Part shown: positions 34,251 through 43,201 of the stretch, in pieces
How positions within the stretch are numbered: position 1 is the stretch's first letter
How the letters are laid out: every line of letters starts with the position of its first letter
NCBI RefSeq assembly: GCF_039595395.1
Contig: NZ_JBCNLP010000001.1
Location: 3,968,001 to 4,032,000, forward strand
Source of the DNA: Novosphingobium sp.
GTDB lineage: Bacteria > Pseudomonadota > Alphaproteobacteria > Sphingomonadales > Sphingomonadaceae
Direction: 5' to 3'
DNA length: 64,000 nt
Made by a program: the position numbers and the translations under genes
Notes under the pieces: model-generated
The model's input: only the letters and a program-made list of their open reading frames with translations
What the model was told of the DNA's origin: nothing
Databases searched by the model: none

Positions 34251-34988
34251 ATGGCAAACATCGGCATCATCGGCAGCGAAGGCCGCATGGGCAAAGCCAT
34301 CGCTGAAGCGATCCAGATCAGCCACGCCGATGCCCACACCGTCGCAGGCGCCGTGGATCGCGATGGCGATGTGGAGGCGCTGGCCGCCGCCGCCGACGTG
34401 CTGATCGATTTCTCCTCCCCCGCCGCGCTGGAGGCCAGCCTCGATGCCGCCGTTGCCGCGGGCAAGCCCATCCTGATCGGCACCACCGGCCTTGAAGAAC
34501 GCCACCACTGGCTGATCGATCAGGCCTCCGAGAAGATCGCCGTGCTGCAGACCGGCAACACCTCGCTGGGCGTCAACATGCTGGCCTGGCTGGTCGAGGA
34601 AGCCGCCCGCCGCCTGGGCGAGGACTGGGATATCGAGATCGTCGAGACCCACCACCGCATGAAGGTCGATGCCCCCTCCGGCACCGCGCTGCTGCTGGGC
34701 GACGCCGCCGCGCGCGGGCGCCAGATCCGTCTGGAAGACCACGCCGTGCGCGGGCGCGATGGCATCACCGGCAAGCGCGAGGCGGGCACCATCGGTTTCG
34801 CTTCCCTGCGCGGGGGCAGCGTGGCGGGCGACCACACGGTGCATTTCCTGGCCGACAATGAACGGCTCTCCTTCTCCCATCTGGCCGAGAATCGCGGGAT
34901 TTTCGCGCGAGGGGCTTTGAAAGGCGCGCTGTGGCTGATCGGGCAGAAGCCGGGGCGGTATGGGATGAAGGAAGTTCTGGGGCTTTAA
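34251..34988 (+). CDS. dapB: 4-hydroxy-tetrahydrodipicolinate reductase
   Basis: Reduces HTPA to tetrahydrodipicolinate in the lysine/DAP pathway. 245 residues. The NAD(P) loop GIIGSEGRMGKAIAEA is at 5-20, the GTTGL motif (LIGTTGLEERHHW) is mid-protein, and the catalytic ETHHRMKVDAPSGTAL block is near 145-160. The ATG follows GAGGAG. dapE lies 3 kb away; the two pathway genes are not in one operon. Confidence 0.96.
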   Translation: MANIGIIGSEGRMGKAIAEAIQISHADAHTVAGAVDRDGDVEALAAAADVLIDFSSPAALEASLDAAVAAGKPILIGTTGLEERHHWLIDQASEKIAVLQTGNTSLGVNMLAWLVEEAARRLGEDWDIEIVETHHRMKVDAPSGTALLLGDAAARGRQIRLEDHAVRGRDGITGKREAGTIGFASLRGGSVAGDHTVHFLADNERLSFSHLAENRGIFARGALKGALWLIGQKPGRYGMKEVLGL

Positions 34989-35000
34989 GAAGGAAGGTAG

Positions 35001-35233
35001 ATGCGAGGGGGTTACCCCCTCGCGCTCCCATGACGTCTTCCGACGCACGGGCGGCGGCTTCCCATCGTAGCGCCTAGGCTCTCCACCTGCGCAACGCAGA
35101 GCGCCGCAGGCAGGTCAGCCTTGAACCACGCTGTCGATGTTTATGCCTGCGACACTATCGTGCCGAGCACTTCGGCATAGTCAGCATACCACGTAGACAT
35201 TAAAGGGAGCGCGAGGGTGTAACACCCTCGCAT
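35001..35233 (+). repeat. Dispersed hairpin element, copy 4 (divergent centre)
   Basis: Left hairpin GCGAGGGGG-TTA-CCCCCTCGC; right hairpin GCGAGGGTG-TAA-CACCCTCGC. The centre differs: only one GCCGCAGGC arm is intact, the other reads GCCTGCGACA, and a separate small palindrome CCGAGC-ACTT-CGGC occurs at about 35163-35176. Between tandem plus-strand genes dapB and nth, with no gene in the 279-base gap. Confidence 0.92.
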
Positions 35234-35267
35234 TTCTCTTTTCCCTTCTGGAAACCCACGCCAGACC

Positions 35268-35912
35268 ATGAAAAAAGCCGACATCTTCGAATTCTTCCGC
35301 CGCCTGGCCGAGGTCAACCCCGACCCGCAGACCGAGCTTGAATTCGGCAACACCTATCAGCTTCTGGTGGCCGTCACCCTGTCGGCTCAGGCGACGGATG
35401 TGGGCGTCAACAAGGCCACCCGCGCCCTGTTCGAGATCGTGAAGACCCCTCAGGACATGCTCGATCTGGGGCTCGACGGGCTGAAGGATCACATCAAGAC
35501 CATCGGCCTGTTCAACACCAAGGCCGCCAATGTGATGGCCATGGCCCAGATCCTGGTCGACAAGCACGGCGGCGAGGTCCCCGTCGACCGCGATGCTCTG
35601 GTCGAGCTGCCCGGCGTGGGGCGCAAGACGGCCAATGTCGTGCTGAACTGCGCCTTCGGCATGGAGACCTTCGCGGTCGACACGCATATCTTCCGTGTGG
35701 GGAACCGCACGGGGCTGGCGAAGGGCAAGACGCCCGAAGCCGTCGAGAAGCAGTTGGAAAAGCATGTGCCCGGCCCGTTCCGCGTGGGGGCGCATCACTG
35801 GCTGATCCTGCATGGGCGCTATATCTGCAAGGCGCGGACGCCGGAGTGCTGGCGGTGTCCTGAGGTGGATTTGTGCGCCTTCAAGGATAAGGTTTTGCAG
35901 AAGAAGAAGTGA
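35268..35912 (+). CDS. nth: Endonuclease III
   Basis: A DNA glycosylase/AP lyase for oxidised pyrimidines in base-excision repair. 214 residues. The helix-hairpin-helix LPGVGRKTANVVLN contains the catalytic Lys; the catalytic Asp is in FAVDTHIFRVGNR. The C-terminal iron-sulphur motif C-x6-C-x2-C-x5-C is complete in CKARTPECWRCPEVDLC. Flanked by element copies 4 and 5. Confidence 0.97.
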   Translation: MKKADIFEFFRRLAEVNPDPQTELEFGNTYQLLVAVTLSAQATDVGVNKATRALFEIVKTPQDMLDLGLDGLKDHIKTIGLFNTKAANVMAMAQILVDKHGGEVPVDRDALVELPGVGRKTANVVLNCAFGMETFAVDTHIFRVGNRTGLAKGKTPEAVEKQLEKHVPGPFRVGAHHWLILHGRYICKARTPECWRCPEVDLCAFKDKVLQKKK

Positions 35913-35914
35913 AG

Positions 35915-36149
35915 ATGCGAGGGTCATAACCCTCGCGCTCCCTTTAATGTCTACGTCGCGCCACGGGTTCGACCAAAGAGCCAAGGCTGCCGCGCCGCAG
36001 GCTTTAAACGAGAAAAAGGCGCCGAGGGCATTCCTGCCTGCGGCGCCTTTTCGTTGTGCAGGTGGAGAGCCTAAGCGCTCCATCACCCCCTACCCTGCCC
36101 TATCGTCGGGAGACGTAACGGGGGTGCAGGGGGTGTAACACCCCCTGCT
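35915..36149 (-). repeat. Dispersed hairpin element, copy 5 (inverted, right end with compensated stem)
   Basis: Oriented opposite to copy 2. The near hairpin is GCGAGGGT-CATA-ACCCTCGC. The far hairpin reads GCAGGGGGTG-TAA-CACCCCCTGC: both arms changed together relative to the usual GCGAGG/CCTCGC. Inner arms GCCGCAGGC and GCCTGCGGCGC are present. Between convergent nth and the symporter gene. Confidence 0.9.
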
Positions 36150-36160
36150 TTCACCCTGCC

Positions 36161-37471
36161 TTACTGATTGGGATCGATATTCAACCCATGCAGCCCATGC
36201 TCCGCCGTATCGTGCGGCGTGGGAGCATGCTCCGCCTCAGGGTCCAGCAAAGGCTGCAGCATGCCTTCGGTCTTGGTCACGATGGCGGTCGCCACCGCAT
36301 TCCCCAGCACCGACGTCGCGCTGCGGCCCATGTCGAGGAAGGTGTCCACCGCCAGCAGCAAGGCAATGCCCTCGACCGGCAGGTGGAACTGGTTGAGCGT
36401 CGCGGCGATCACCACCAGCGAGGCGCGCGGCACGCCGGCGATGCCCTTGGACGAGACCATCAGCGTCAGCAGCATCAGCAACTGCGTGCTGATCGGCAGG
36501 TGGATGCCGTAAGCCTGCGCGATAAAGATCGAGGCGAAGCTGGCATACATCATCGAACCGGTGAGGTTGAAGGCATAGCCCAGCGGCAGCACGAAGCCCG
36601 AAACGCGGCGCGGCACGCCGAAGCGGTCGAGCTGCTCGAACATCTTGGGCAGGCTGGCTTCCGAGGAGGCCGTCGAGAAGGAGATCAGGACGGGCTCGCG
36701 GATGTAGCGGAACAGGGTGAAGGCGCGCTTGCCCAGGAACAGCGCGCCCGCGCCCAGCGTCAGCAGGCAGAGCAGGACCAAGCCACCGTAGAACTCGGTG
36801 ACCAGCACGCCATAGGTGGCAAGGATGCCCAGCCCCTTCACGCCGACGATCGCCGCCATCGCGCCGAACACCGCCAGCGGCGAGACCGACATCACATAGC
36901 CGGTGATCTGCAGCATCAGCGTCACCACCGCATCGGCGAAATCGACGATGATGCGGCCCTTCTCGCCAATCGCCGAAAGCCCCACGCCCGCAAAGACCGA
37001 GAACACCAGAAGCTGCAGCACATTGTTCTGCGCCATGGCGTCGAGCGCGCTGGTCGGGAAAATTTCGATGATGAAGTGGCGGAAGGTGAGCTGGCTGGTG
37101 GCCAGATCGCCAAGGCCCGTGGCCGGGCTCAGCGCCAGACCGGCGCCGGGCTGGAACAGATTGACCAGCACCATACCAAGCAGCAGCGACACCAGGCTGG
37201 AGCTGACGAACCAGATCAGCGCCTTGCCGCCGATGCGGCCCAGCGCGGTCGAATCGCCCATGCCCGCGATGCCGGTAACGATGGTCGCCATGATCAGCGG
37301 CGCGATGATCATCTTGATCAGCCGCAGGAACACGTCAGGCAGCAGCTTGAGCAGATCGGCGATCGTCGCCAGAGCCGGGTCCTTGGCGTCGAACGCCTGA
37401 TGCAGACCGTAGCCCACCACAATACCGGCCACCAGGGCAATCAGAATGAAATAGGTCAGCCGTTTTGCCAT
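36161..37471 (-). CDS. Dicarboxylate/amino acid:cation symporter (DAACS family)
   Basis: 436 residues. An inner-membrane secondary carrier of the GltP/DctA/glutamate-transporter fold with eight helices and two re-entrant loops. The first serine-rich hairpin loop appears in FSTASSEASLPKMF, and the NMTGS-like motif is FNLTGSMMY; the second loop is SSKGIAGVPRAS and the final motif is DMGRSATSVLGN. The substrate could be C4-dicarboxylates or glutamate/aspartate. The ATG at 37471 gives MAKRLTYFILIALVAG; MRGT from 37483 is an alternative. Confidence 0.92.
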   Translation of the reverse strand: MAKRLTYFILIALVAGIVVGYGLHQAFDAKDPALATIADLLKLLPDVFLRLIKMIIAPLIMATIVTGIAGMGDSTALGRIGGKALIWFVSSSLVSLLLGMVLVNLFQPGAGLALSPATGLGDLATSQLTFRHFIIEIFPTSALDAMAQNNVLQLLVFSVFAGVGLSAIGEKGRIIVDFADAVVTLMLQITGYVMSVSPLAVFGAMAAIVGVKGLGILATYGVLVTEFYGGLVLLCLLTLGAGALFLGKRAFTLFRYIREPVLISFSTASSEASLPKMFEQLDRFGVPRRVSGFVLPLGYAFNLTGSMMYASFASIFIAQAYGIHLPISTQLLMLLTLMVSSKGIAGVPRASLVVIAATLNQFHLPVEGIALLLAVDTFLDMGRSATSVLGNAVATAIVTKTEGMLQPLLDPEAEHAPTPHDTAEHGLHGLNIDPNQ

Positions 37472-37642
37472 GGTTCCCCGCATGCGCCCTTTTCGTTTTC
37501 GGGCGTCTATGAATGTATCAATGTGTCCTGCTACCAAGGCCAGTGGAAAGCGGCAATGGCGGCAAAGGACGTATGCCCCGTGGGGGTGAGGTGTGGCAGA
37601 GGCCCGCCGCCTTTGCGAGGATAGAAGATATAAAAAGAGAAA

Positions 37643-37910
37643 ATGCGAGGGGGGAGTCTTTGCTGGTCGCATTCCTCAAGAGGAATGCTCCGGGCCCTCG
37701 CGCTCCCAGAACGTCTTCCGGCGATAGGGCGGTGGCGCCCGGTCGTCGTGCGGGAACTCTCCACCTGCGCAGCAGAAAGGCGCCGCAGGCAGGAAGACCC
37801 AGCGCCCTCTCTATCATTGGAGCCCTGCGGCGCGGCAAGCTGGGCGCAAGGCCGAACCCTTAGCGCCCACGCAGACATTAAAGGGAGCGCGAGGGCGATG
37901 GCCCTCGCAT
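37643..37910 (+). repeat. Dispersed hairpin element, copy 6 (extra nested hairpin in left end)
   Basis: The left arm GCGAGGG and its partner CCCTCGC are separated by about 38 bases instead of about 7. The insertion contains GCATTCCTC-AA-GAGGAATGC (37669-37688), a perfect nine-base stem nested inside the old one. The rest matches the full element, with right hairpin GCGAGGGC-GATG-GCCCTCGC. Between the symporter and dapE; the 447-base gap holds no gene. Confidence 0.9.
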
Positions 37911-37918
37911 CTTATCCT

Positions 37919-39082
37919 TCAATCCTTCTTCAAGGCCGCAACCGTAATCCGCGCAAAAATCCGCTCCAGCGCCTCAAGGTCGGCGATGGCGACGGCTTCA
38001 TCCCGCTTGTGCATCGTGGCGTTGCAGAGACCGAACTCGATCACCGGGCAGAGCGATTTCAGGAACCGCGCATCCGATGTGCCCCCACTGGTCGAAATCT
38101 CCGGCTCCACGCCCGTTTCGGCCTTGATCGCTTCGACCACCAGCGCCGAGAACTCCCCCGGTGGCGTCAGGAAGGCTTCGCCGGAGATCACCGGGCGCGT
38201 GGTGCCGCCGTGGCGGGCGGCGACTTCCGTCACCCAATCGGCCAGCGACTGGCCGGTGTGCAGATCGTTGAAGCGGATCGACACGCGGGCCGAGGCCTTG
38301 GGCGGGATCACATTGGTGGCGGGATTGCCGCAGGAGACATCGGTGATTTCGAGGTTCGATGCCTGAAACCAGTCGGTGCCCTCGTCCAGCACATGGCCCT
38401 TCAGTTCGGCCAGCAGCGCGACCAGCTTGGTCAGCGGATTGTCGGCCAGATGGGGATAGGCGACATGGCCCTGCACGCCCGCCACCTCGATCCAGACGTT
38501 GACGCTGCCCCGGCGCCCCACCTTGAGCATATCGCCCAGGCGATGGACCGAGGTCGGCTCGCCCACGAGGCACAGGTCGGGGCGCTCTCCGGCGGCGTTC
38601 ATATGGTCGATCAGGGCCAGCGTGCCATAGGTGGCGGGGCCTTCCTCATCGCCGGTGATGATCAGGCTGACGGTGCCCGCCTCGGCCGGGACATGGTGCA
38701 TCGCCGCCACGAAAGCCGCGATCGAGCCTTTCATATCGACCGCGCCGCGTCCGTAAAGTAGCTCGCCCCGGCGCTGGGGCGCGAAGGGGCCGCTGGTCCA
38801 ACCCTCGCCGGGCGGGACGACATCGACATGGCCCGCATAGGAGAAGTGGCGGCTGCCCTCGGGGCCCTTGCGGATGGCGAAAAGGTTCTCGACAGGGCCG
38901 TCGGGCGCCTCGCCGGTGATGAAGCGCTGCACGTCGAAGCCGAGCGGGCGCAGGGCCTCTTCCAGACAGTCGAAGACCATGCCCGCGGCGGGGGTAACAC
39001 TGGGGCAGGCGATCAGCGCCTCGGCAAGGGCGACCACATCGGGGGAGACCTTGGGGGTGGATGTCTGGAGGGTATCAGTCAT
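37919..39082 (-). CDS. dapE: Succinyl-diaminopimelate desuccinylase
   Basis: A di-zinc M20-family hydrolase releasing LL-DAP in lysine and cell-wall synthesis. 387 residues. Zinc and catalytic motifs: YAGHVDVVPPG, YGRGAVDMKGSIAAFV, LIITGDEEGPA, and later GGTSDARF. The lid-domain stretch RGSVNVWIEVAGVQGHVAYP is present. Start MTDTLQTSTPKVSPDVVALA. The final RITVAALKKD is close to element copy 6. Confidence 0.95.
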   Translation of the reverse strand: MTDTLQTSTPKVSPDVVALAEALIACPSVTPAAGMVFDCLEEALRPLGFDVQRFITGEAPDGPVENLFAIRKGPEGSRHFSYAGHVDVVPPGEGWTSGPFAPQRRGELLYGRGAVDMKGSIAAFVAAMHHVPAEAGTVSLIITGDEEGPATYGTLALIDHMNAAGERPDLCLVGEPTSVHRLGDMLKVGRRGSVNVWIEVAGVQGHVAYPHLADNPLTKLVALLAELKGHVLDEGTDWFQASNLEITDVSCGNPATNVIPPKASARVSIRFNDLHTGQSLADWVTEVAARHGGTTRPVISGEAFLTPPGEFSALVVEAIKAETGVEPEISTSGGTSDARFLKSLCPVIEFGLCNATMHKRDEAVAIADLEALERIFARITVAALKKD

Positions 39083-39096
39083 GATCCATCCTTAAA

Positions 39097-39141
39097 GCAT
39101 CGCGCGAAAAAGTGGGAACCGGTTTTTCGCAAAAGCGATGC
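39097..39141 (-). repeat. Short palindromic repeat family 2, copy B
   Basis: Same core as the 18.1 kb copy on the opposite strand: GCATCG, arm TGCGAAAAA, loop CCGGTTCCCAC, arm TTTTTCGCG, CGATGC. The loop sequence is identical in both copies and the arms differ by small changes. Located just upstream of dapE. Confidence 0.88.
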
Positions 39142-39160
39142 GGCAACAGGCGAATCAAAA

Positions 39161-39189
39161 GCGCCGCGTCCCCGGAAGGGGCGCGGCGC
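39161..39189 (-). terminator. Intrinsic terminator of the S1/P1 nuclease gene
   Basis: GCGCCGCG pairs with CGCGGCGC, with an inner CCCC/GGGG pairing. On the minus strand it is followed by TTTTGATTC, 29 bases after the nuclease stop. Confidence 0.78.
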
Positions 39190-39217
39190 CAGAGATCAAC
39201 GGTTTGGACCTTCGCGA

Positions 39218-40153
39218 TCAGCCCTGCGGAGCAGCCGGGGCCAGCGCCTCATCCAGCACCTTGGCCAGACGCAAGCCCGCCTGGAAGATACGCTCACCCG
39301 CAACGGCGGCATCCTTGTCGAGGCTCTTGTCGTCCAGCGTGACCTCCTTGGGCGTGGTCTCGGTGGCGGCGACCACATGGCCGAAGACCTGCGGATAGAC
39401 CAGATCATGCGCCAGCGCCCAGCTCTCCTGCGCCCAGTCGTTCACATCACCCGTGGCGACCCGCGCCTTCTCGGCAGGGCTGTAGGCGCGCACGGCGGGC
39501 AGGCGCCCTTCCTTCTGCGCGCGCTCCACCACCACCGTGTCCCAGATGCTGTGCAGATTGGCGGGCTTGCCCTTGTTGTCCACCAACACGCCATTGGCGA
39601 CATAGGAAGGCGCCTGAATGTTGGTCACCAGCACCTGATTGCCGCCCATGTCATGCTCATGCTCGGCGGCATGGAGCGGCTGATGCACATCGCCCACGAA
39701 ATGCACCAGGAAGATCAGCGCCTCCAGCCGCTGGGCCGCAGGCAGGCTGCGATCCGCCAGCACGCGGCGCGTGCGCGTGATCTGCGCCGTGACGCAATTG
39801 CCGCTGGAGCAGGCCTCCTTCACATCGAAAGGCTTGTCGATGTCGATGTCCTGATAATGCCACGGAAACGTATAGGCCCAGCGCCACGACGCCGCCCGCA
39901 GGCAATCGGGATAGACCGCCGCATCGGCGATGTTCTTCACCGGGCAGGCGGGCATGCCCAACTGGGCCTCATTCTTGAGCAGCTCGTCGATCTGCGCGGC
40001 GACCTCGGGCTTCACATTGGCATAGGCGATGTTGCCCACCGTGCGATGGCCCAGCTCTCCCCAGGCCAGAGCCGGCTGGGCGGTAAGCGTGAACATGCCC
40101 GCCAGAGCAGTGCCCGCGATCGCCAGTTTACGGCGCAAGGTGGTGGAGATCAT
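39218..40153 (-). CDS. Secreted S1/P1-type zinc nuclease
   Basis: 311 residues. A signal peptide of 30 residues ends TAQPALA, so the mature enzyme starts with Trp31 in WGELGHR; the N-terminal Trp is the classical zinc ligand of S1/P1 nuclease. Other ligands appear in LVHFVGDVHQPLHAAEHEHD and NLHSIWDTVV. It should cut single-stranded DNA/RNA and remove 3' phosphates in the periplasm or outside. Followed by a terminator; upstream lies element copy 7. Confidence 0.93.
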   Translation of the reverse strand: MISTTLRRKLAIAGTALAGMFTLTAQPALAWGELGHRTVGNIAYANVKPEVAAQIDELLKNEAQLGMPACPVKNIADAAVYPDCLRAASWRWAYTFPWHYQDIDIDKPFDVKEACSSGNCVTAQITRTRRVLADRSLPAAQRLEALIFLVHFVGDVHQPLHAAEHEHDMGGNQVLVTNIQAPSYVANGVLVDNKGKPANLHSIWDTVVVERAQKEGRLPAVRAYSPAEKARVATGDVNDWAQESWALAHDLVYPQVFGHVVAATETTPKEVTLDDKSLDKDAAVAGERIFQAGLRLAKVLDEALAPAAPQG

Positions 40154-40241
40154 ATGGGGCGGCCCTCGTTTGCGTGAAGTGAAGGCCGCGGTTCTAGCGC
40201 CGGGTTGTGACGGGAAAAAGAGGGGATTAGAAAGAAGATAA

Positions 40242-40473
40242 ATGCGAGGGTGTTACACCCTCGCGCTCCCATTCCGTCTCCCGACGATAGGGCAGTGGCA
40301 CCCGGTCGTTGTGCGGGAACTCTCCACCTGCGCAACGAAAAGGCGCCGCAGGCATGAAAGCCCCCGGCGCCTTCCTATCGTTTAAAGCCTGCGGCGCCGC
40401 AATCTAGGCGCATCGCCGAACCCGAAGCGCAACGCAGACATTAACGGGAGCGCGAGGGCGATGGCCCTCGCAT
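40242..40473 (+). repeat. Dispersed hairpin element, copy 7 (full)
   Basis: Left hairpin GCGAGGGTG-TTA-CACCCTCGC, inner pair GGCGCCGCAGGC / GCCTGCGGCGCC, block AACGCAGACATTAACGGGAG, right hairpin GCGAGGGC-GATG-GCCCTCGC. A purine tract (AGAAAGAAGATAA) lies before and a pyrimidine tract (CTTCCCCTTC) after. Between tandem minus-strand genes; no gene in the 338-base gap. Confidence 0.93.
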
Positions 40474-40491
40474 CTTCCCCTTCAGACCTTC

Positions 40492-41169
40492 TTAAAGCTC
40501 AGCATCCCCCAGAACCGCAGCCCGCAGCTCCGCAATGCCCAACCCCGTCTCCGAAGACGTCACCGAAACCAGAGGAAACGCCGCCGAATGCTTGCGCGCC
40601 TCGGCGACGGTCTTGGCGTAGACATCGTCCAACTCGCTGGCCTTGATCTTGTCGGCCTTGGTCAGCACCAGACGATAGCCCACGGCTGAACCGTCGAGCA
40701 TCTCCATCATCTCGCGATCGACATCCTTCACCCCGTGACGGCTGTCGATCAGCACCAAGCAGCGCTTGAGCACCACACGCCCGCGCAGGAATTCGCGCAC
40801 CAGCTTGCGCCATTGCTCCACCACCTTGGGCGGGGCCTTGGCGAAACCGTAGCCGGGCATATCGACCAGACGGAAGTCGGGCAGCTCGCCCAGCACACCG
40901 CCCACCTCGAAGAAGTTCAGCTCCTGCGTGCGGCCCGGTGTCACCGAGGTGCGCGCCAGCGACTTGCGCCCGGTGATGGCGTTCAGCAGGCTGGACTTGC
41001 CGACATTCGAACGCCCGGCAAAGGCCACCTCGGGCACCACCGGATCGGGCAGGAACTTCAGCGCCGGGGCGGAAAGGAGGAAATCCACCCGCCCCGAGAA
41101 CAGCCGCCGCGCGCGTTCGACCAGTTCCTCATCGACGCCGGGCGCCTGTTCTTGCGGCTGCTCGCTCAT
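40492..41169 (-). CDS. engB: Ribosome biogenesis GTP-binding protein EngB (YihA)
   Basis: A 225-residue P-loop GTPase needed for large-subunit maturation and linked to division. G1 is GRSNVGKSSL (52-61), G3 is DMPGYGFA, and G4 is TKAD in RLVLTKADKIKASE. The ATG overlaps the yidC stop (ATGA). Last gene of rpmH-rnpA-yidD-yidC-engB. Confidence 0.96.
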   Translation of the reverse strand: MSEQPQEQAPGVDEELVERARRLFSGRVDFLLSAPALKFLPDPVVPEVAFAGRSNVGKSSLLNAITGRKSLARTSVTPGRTQELNFFEVGGVLGELPDFRLVDMPGYGFAKAPPKVVEQWRKLVREFLRGRVVLKRCLVLIDSRHGVKDVDREMMEMLDGSAVGYRLVLTKADKIKASELDDVYAKTVAEARKHSAAFPLVSVTSSETGLGIAELRAAVLGDAEL

Positions 41170-42938
41170 TTGCTGTCCTTGATGGCGCGGGCAACGGTGG
41201 CGCGTTCCTGCTGCACCATGGCCTTCATGCCGGGGTGGCGCGAGTAGAGATACTTCTGCTGCGCCACGGTCAGGATGTTCGAGGTGATCCAGTAGATCAG
41301 CAGGCCCGAGGCGAAGGGCGCCATCACGAACATCATCATCCAGGGCATGATCGACATCATCTGCTGCTGCGCGGGATCGGGCGCGGCGGGCTGCAGCTTG
41401 AACTGGAACCACATCGAGATGCCATAGATCAGACCCAGCAGGCCCAGACCCAGGAACGAGGGCGGATCCCAGGGGATCAGGCCGAAGAGGTTGAAGATAT
41501 GCAGCGGATCGGGAACCGAAAGATCCTTGATCCACAGCACGAAGGGCTGGTGACGCATGTCAATCGACACCATCAGCACCTTGTAGAGCGCGAAGAAGAC
41601 CGGGATCTGGAGGAACATCGGCAGGCAGCCCGCGAGCGGGTTCACCTTTTCCTCCTTGTAGAGCTTCATGGTTTCTTCCTGAAGCTTCTGGCGGTCGTCC
41701 TTATAGCGCTCCTGCAGGGCCTTCACCTTGGGCTGGATGGCGCGCATCGAGGCCATGGAGGAAAAGCCGCGCTGGGCCACCGGGAACATGATGAGGCGCA
41801 CGATCAGCGTCAGCAGCATGATCGCCACGCCGAAGTTGCCGGTCAGGTGGAACAGCGTGCGCAGCAGCAGGAAGATCGGCTTTTCGAAGAACCAGAACCA
41901 GCCCCAGTCGATCGAATAGCTGAACTTGGTGACGCCCTCGGCCTCATACTTGTCGAGGACGGTGTTTTCCTTGGCACCGGCGATCAGGCGCGTGGTGGTG
42001 CTCGACGCCGTGCCCGGCGCAACGGTCTGCGCGGGATAGACGAGGTCGGCGCGGAACAGGTCATTGCCCAGCGAACGGAAGTCACTGGTGGCGCCCTGGC
42101 CGTTGGTGGGGGCCAGCACGCTCATCCAGTAGATGTCGGTGAAGCCCAGCCAGTCGGCGGTGCCTTCCAGATTCATCTGGCCGGCCTTGGTCACGTCCTC
42201 ATACTTGGGCTGGAACTTCACGCTGCTGTCGAGCGAATCGAAGGGCCCCGAATGCAGGTTCCAGCTACGCTGGCTGGCGGTGCGGCTGGTGCGGTTGATC
42301 AGCGCGAAGGACTGGATCTTGAGCGGCGCCGTGCCGGTGTTGCTGACCTTCTGCGTCACCGTGATCATATAGTCGGTGTCGATGGCATAGGTCAGGTTGA
42401 AGGTCTGGCCGGTGGTGTTCGACCAGCTCAGCGTGACCGGCGTGGTCGGCGTCAGCCTGGCGCCAGCGGGCGCGGTCCACACGGTGTTGCCATCGGGAAT
42501 CGCGATACCGGCGGGCGCGTTCACCCAGCCGACCTGCGCAAAATGCTGGGCAGGCGTACCGGCGGGCGAGTACAGACGCACCGGCTCGCTGTTCTTCTCG
42601 ATGGTGGCCTTGTGGCGCGGCAGCGAGAGGTCATCGACCACGCCGCCCGCCAGATTGATCGAGCCGACCAGACCCGGCGCGGCAATCGCCACGCGCGGAC
42701 GGGCAAGCTGGGCCTTCAGGTCGACGGCTTCGACCTGCTGCTCCATCGCATCGCCCAGACCGCCCTCGCGGGTCGGCTTGGCGGCAGTGGGCGTCGGGCT
42801 GGCCGAGGCTTCGGGCTTGGGCTTGTTGGCGTTGGGGTAGAAGTAGCGAAGGGCGGTATCCCAGCCGAACAGCAGGATACCCACCAGCAACATCGCCAGC
42901 AACAAATTGCGCTGATTTTGCGGGGGCTGTTTACTCAC
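41166..42938 (-). CDS. yidC: Membrane protein insertase YidC
   Basis: 590 residues. Inserts and folds inner-membrane proteins alone or with SecYEG. The first membrane helix is at about 8-26, followed by a large periplasmic domain (about 60-350) as in Gram-negative YidC. The conserved five-helix core starts near residue 360 and includes AIMLLTLIVRLIMFPVAQRG with the catalytic-groove Arg, and CLPMFLQIPVFFALYKVL. It starts with GTG and overlaps engB. Confidence 0.96.
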   Translation of the reverse strand: MSKQPPQNQRNLLLAMLLVGILLFGWDTALRYFYPNANKPKPEASASPTPTAAKPTREGGLGDAMEQQVEAVDLKAQLARPRVAIAAPGLVGSINLAGGVVDDLSLPRHKATIEKNSEPVRLYSPAGTPAQHFAQVGWVNAPAGIAIPDGNTVWTAPAGARLTPTTPVTLSWSNTTGQTFNLTYAIDTDYMITVTQKVSNTGTAPLKIQSFALINRTSRTASQRSWNLHSGPFDSLDSSVKFQPKYEDVTKAGQMNLEGTADWLGFTDIYWMSVLAPTNGQGATSDFRSLGNDLFRADLVYPAQTVAPGTASSTTTRLIAGAKENTVLDKYEAEGVTKFSYSIDWGWFWFFEKPIFLLLRTLFHLTGNFGVAIMLLTLIVRLIMFPVAQRGFSSMASMRAIQPKVKALQERYKDDRQKLQEETMKLYKEEKVNPLAGCLPMFLQIPVFFALYKVLMVSIDMRHQPFVLWIKDLSVPDPLHIFNLFGLIPWDPPSFLGLGLLGLIYGISMWFQFKLQPAAPDPAQQQMMSIMPWMMMFVMAPFASGLLIYWITSNILTVAQQKYLYSRHPGMKAMVQQERATVARAIKDSK

Positions 42939-42984
42939 GATGGCGCCTTCGAGCCTCTATCCGATCCGTGTTGAGAAACGGGGC

Positions 42985-43197
42985 CTAGGGCACAGGATCA
43001 TAGCCATGCCCACCCCAAGGGTGGCAGCGCAATAGACGCTTAACCGCCAGCCATCCACCCTTAATCGCGCCATAACGCCGCAGGGCGATGATGGCATATT
43101 CGCTGCAGCTGGGCGCATAGCGGCACGATGGCGGCAACACGCGTGAGGGGCCAAGCTGCCAGCCCCGCGCGATCAGGATAAAGAGCCGCGCCAGCAT
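42985..43197 (-). CDS. yidD: Membrane protein insertion efficiency factor YidD
   Basis: 70 residues. Signature RYAPSCSEYAIIAL with both cysteines, followed by GGWLAVKRLLRCHPWGGHGYDPVP. An amphipathic helix at the N-terminus suggests peripheral membrane attachment. The ATG at 43197 is four bases after the rnpA stop. Acts with YidC, the next gene. Confidence 0.95.
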   Translation of the reverse strand: MLARLFILIARGWQLGPSRVLPPSCRYAPSCSEYAIIALRRYGAIKGGWLAVKRLLRCHPWGGHGYDPVP

Positions 43198-43201
43198 GGG
43201 T

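Noticed and set aside
37503..37640. Short gene upstream of the dicarboxylate-type symporter
   Set aside because: The frame starting MYQCVLLPRPVESG has no ribosome site, no recognisable motif and runs into element copy 6.
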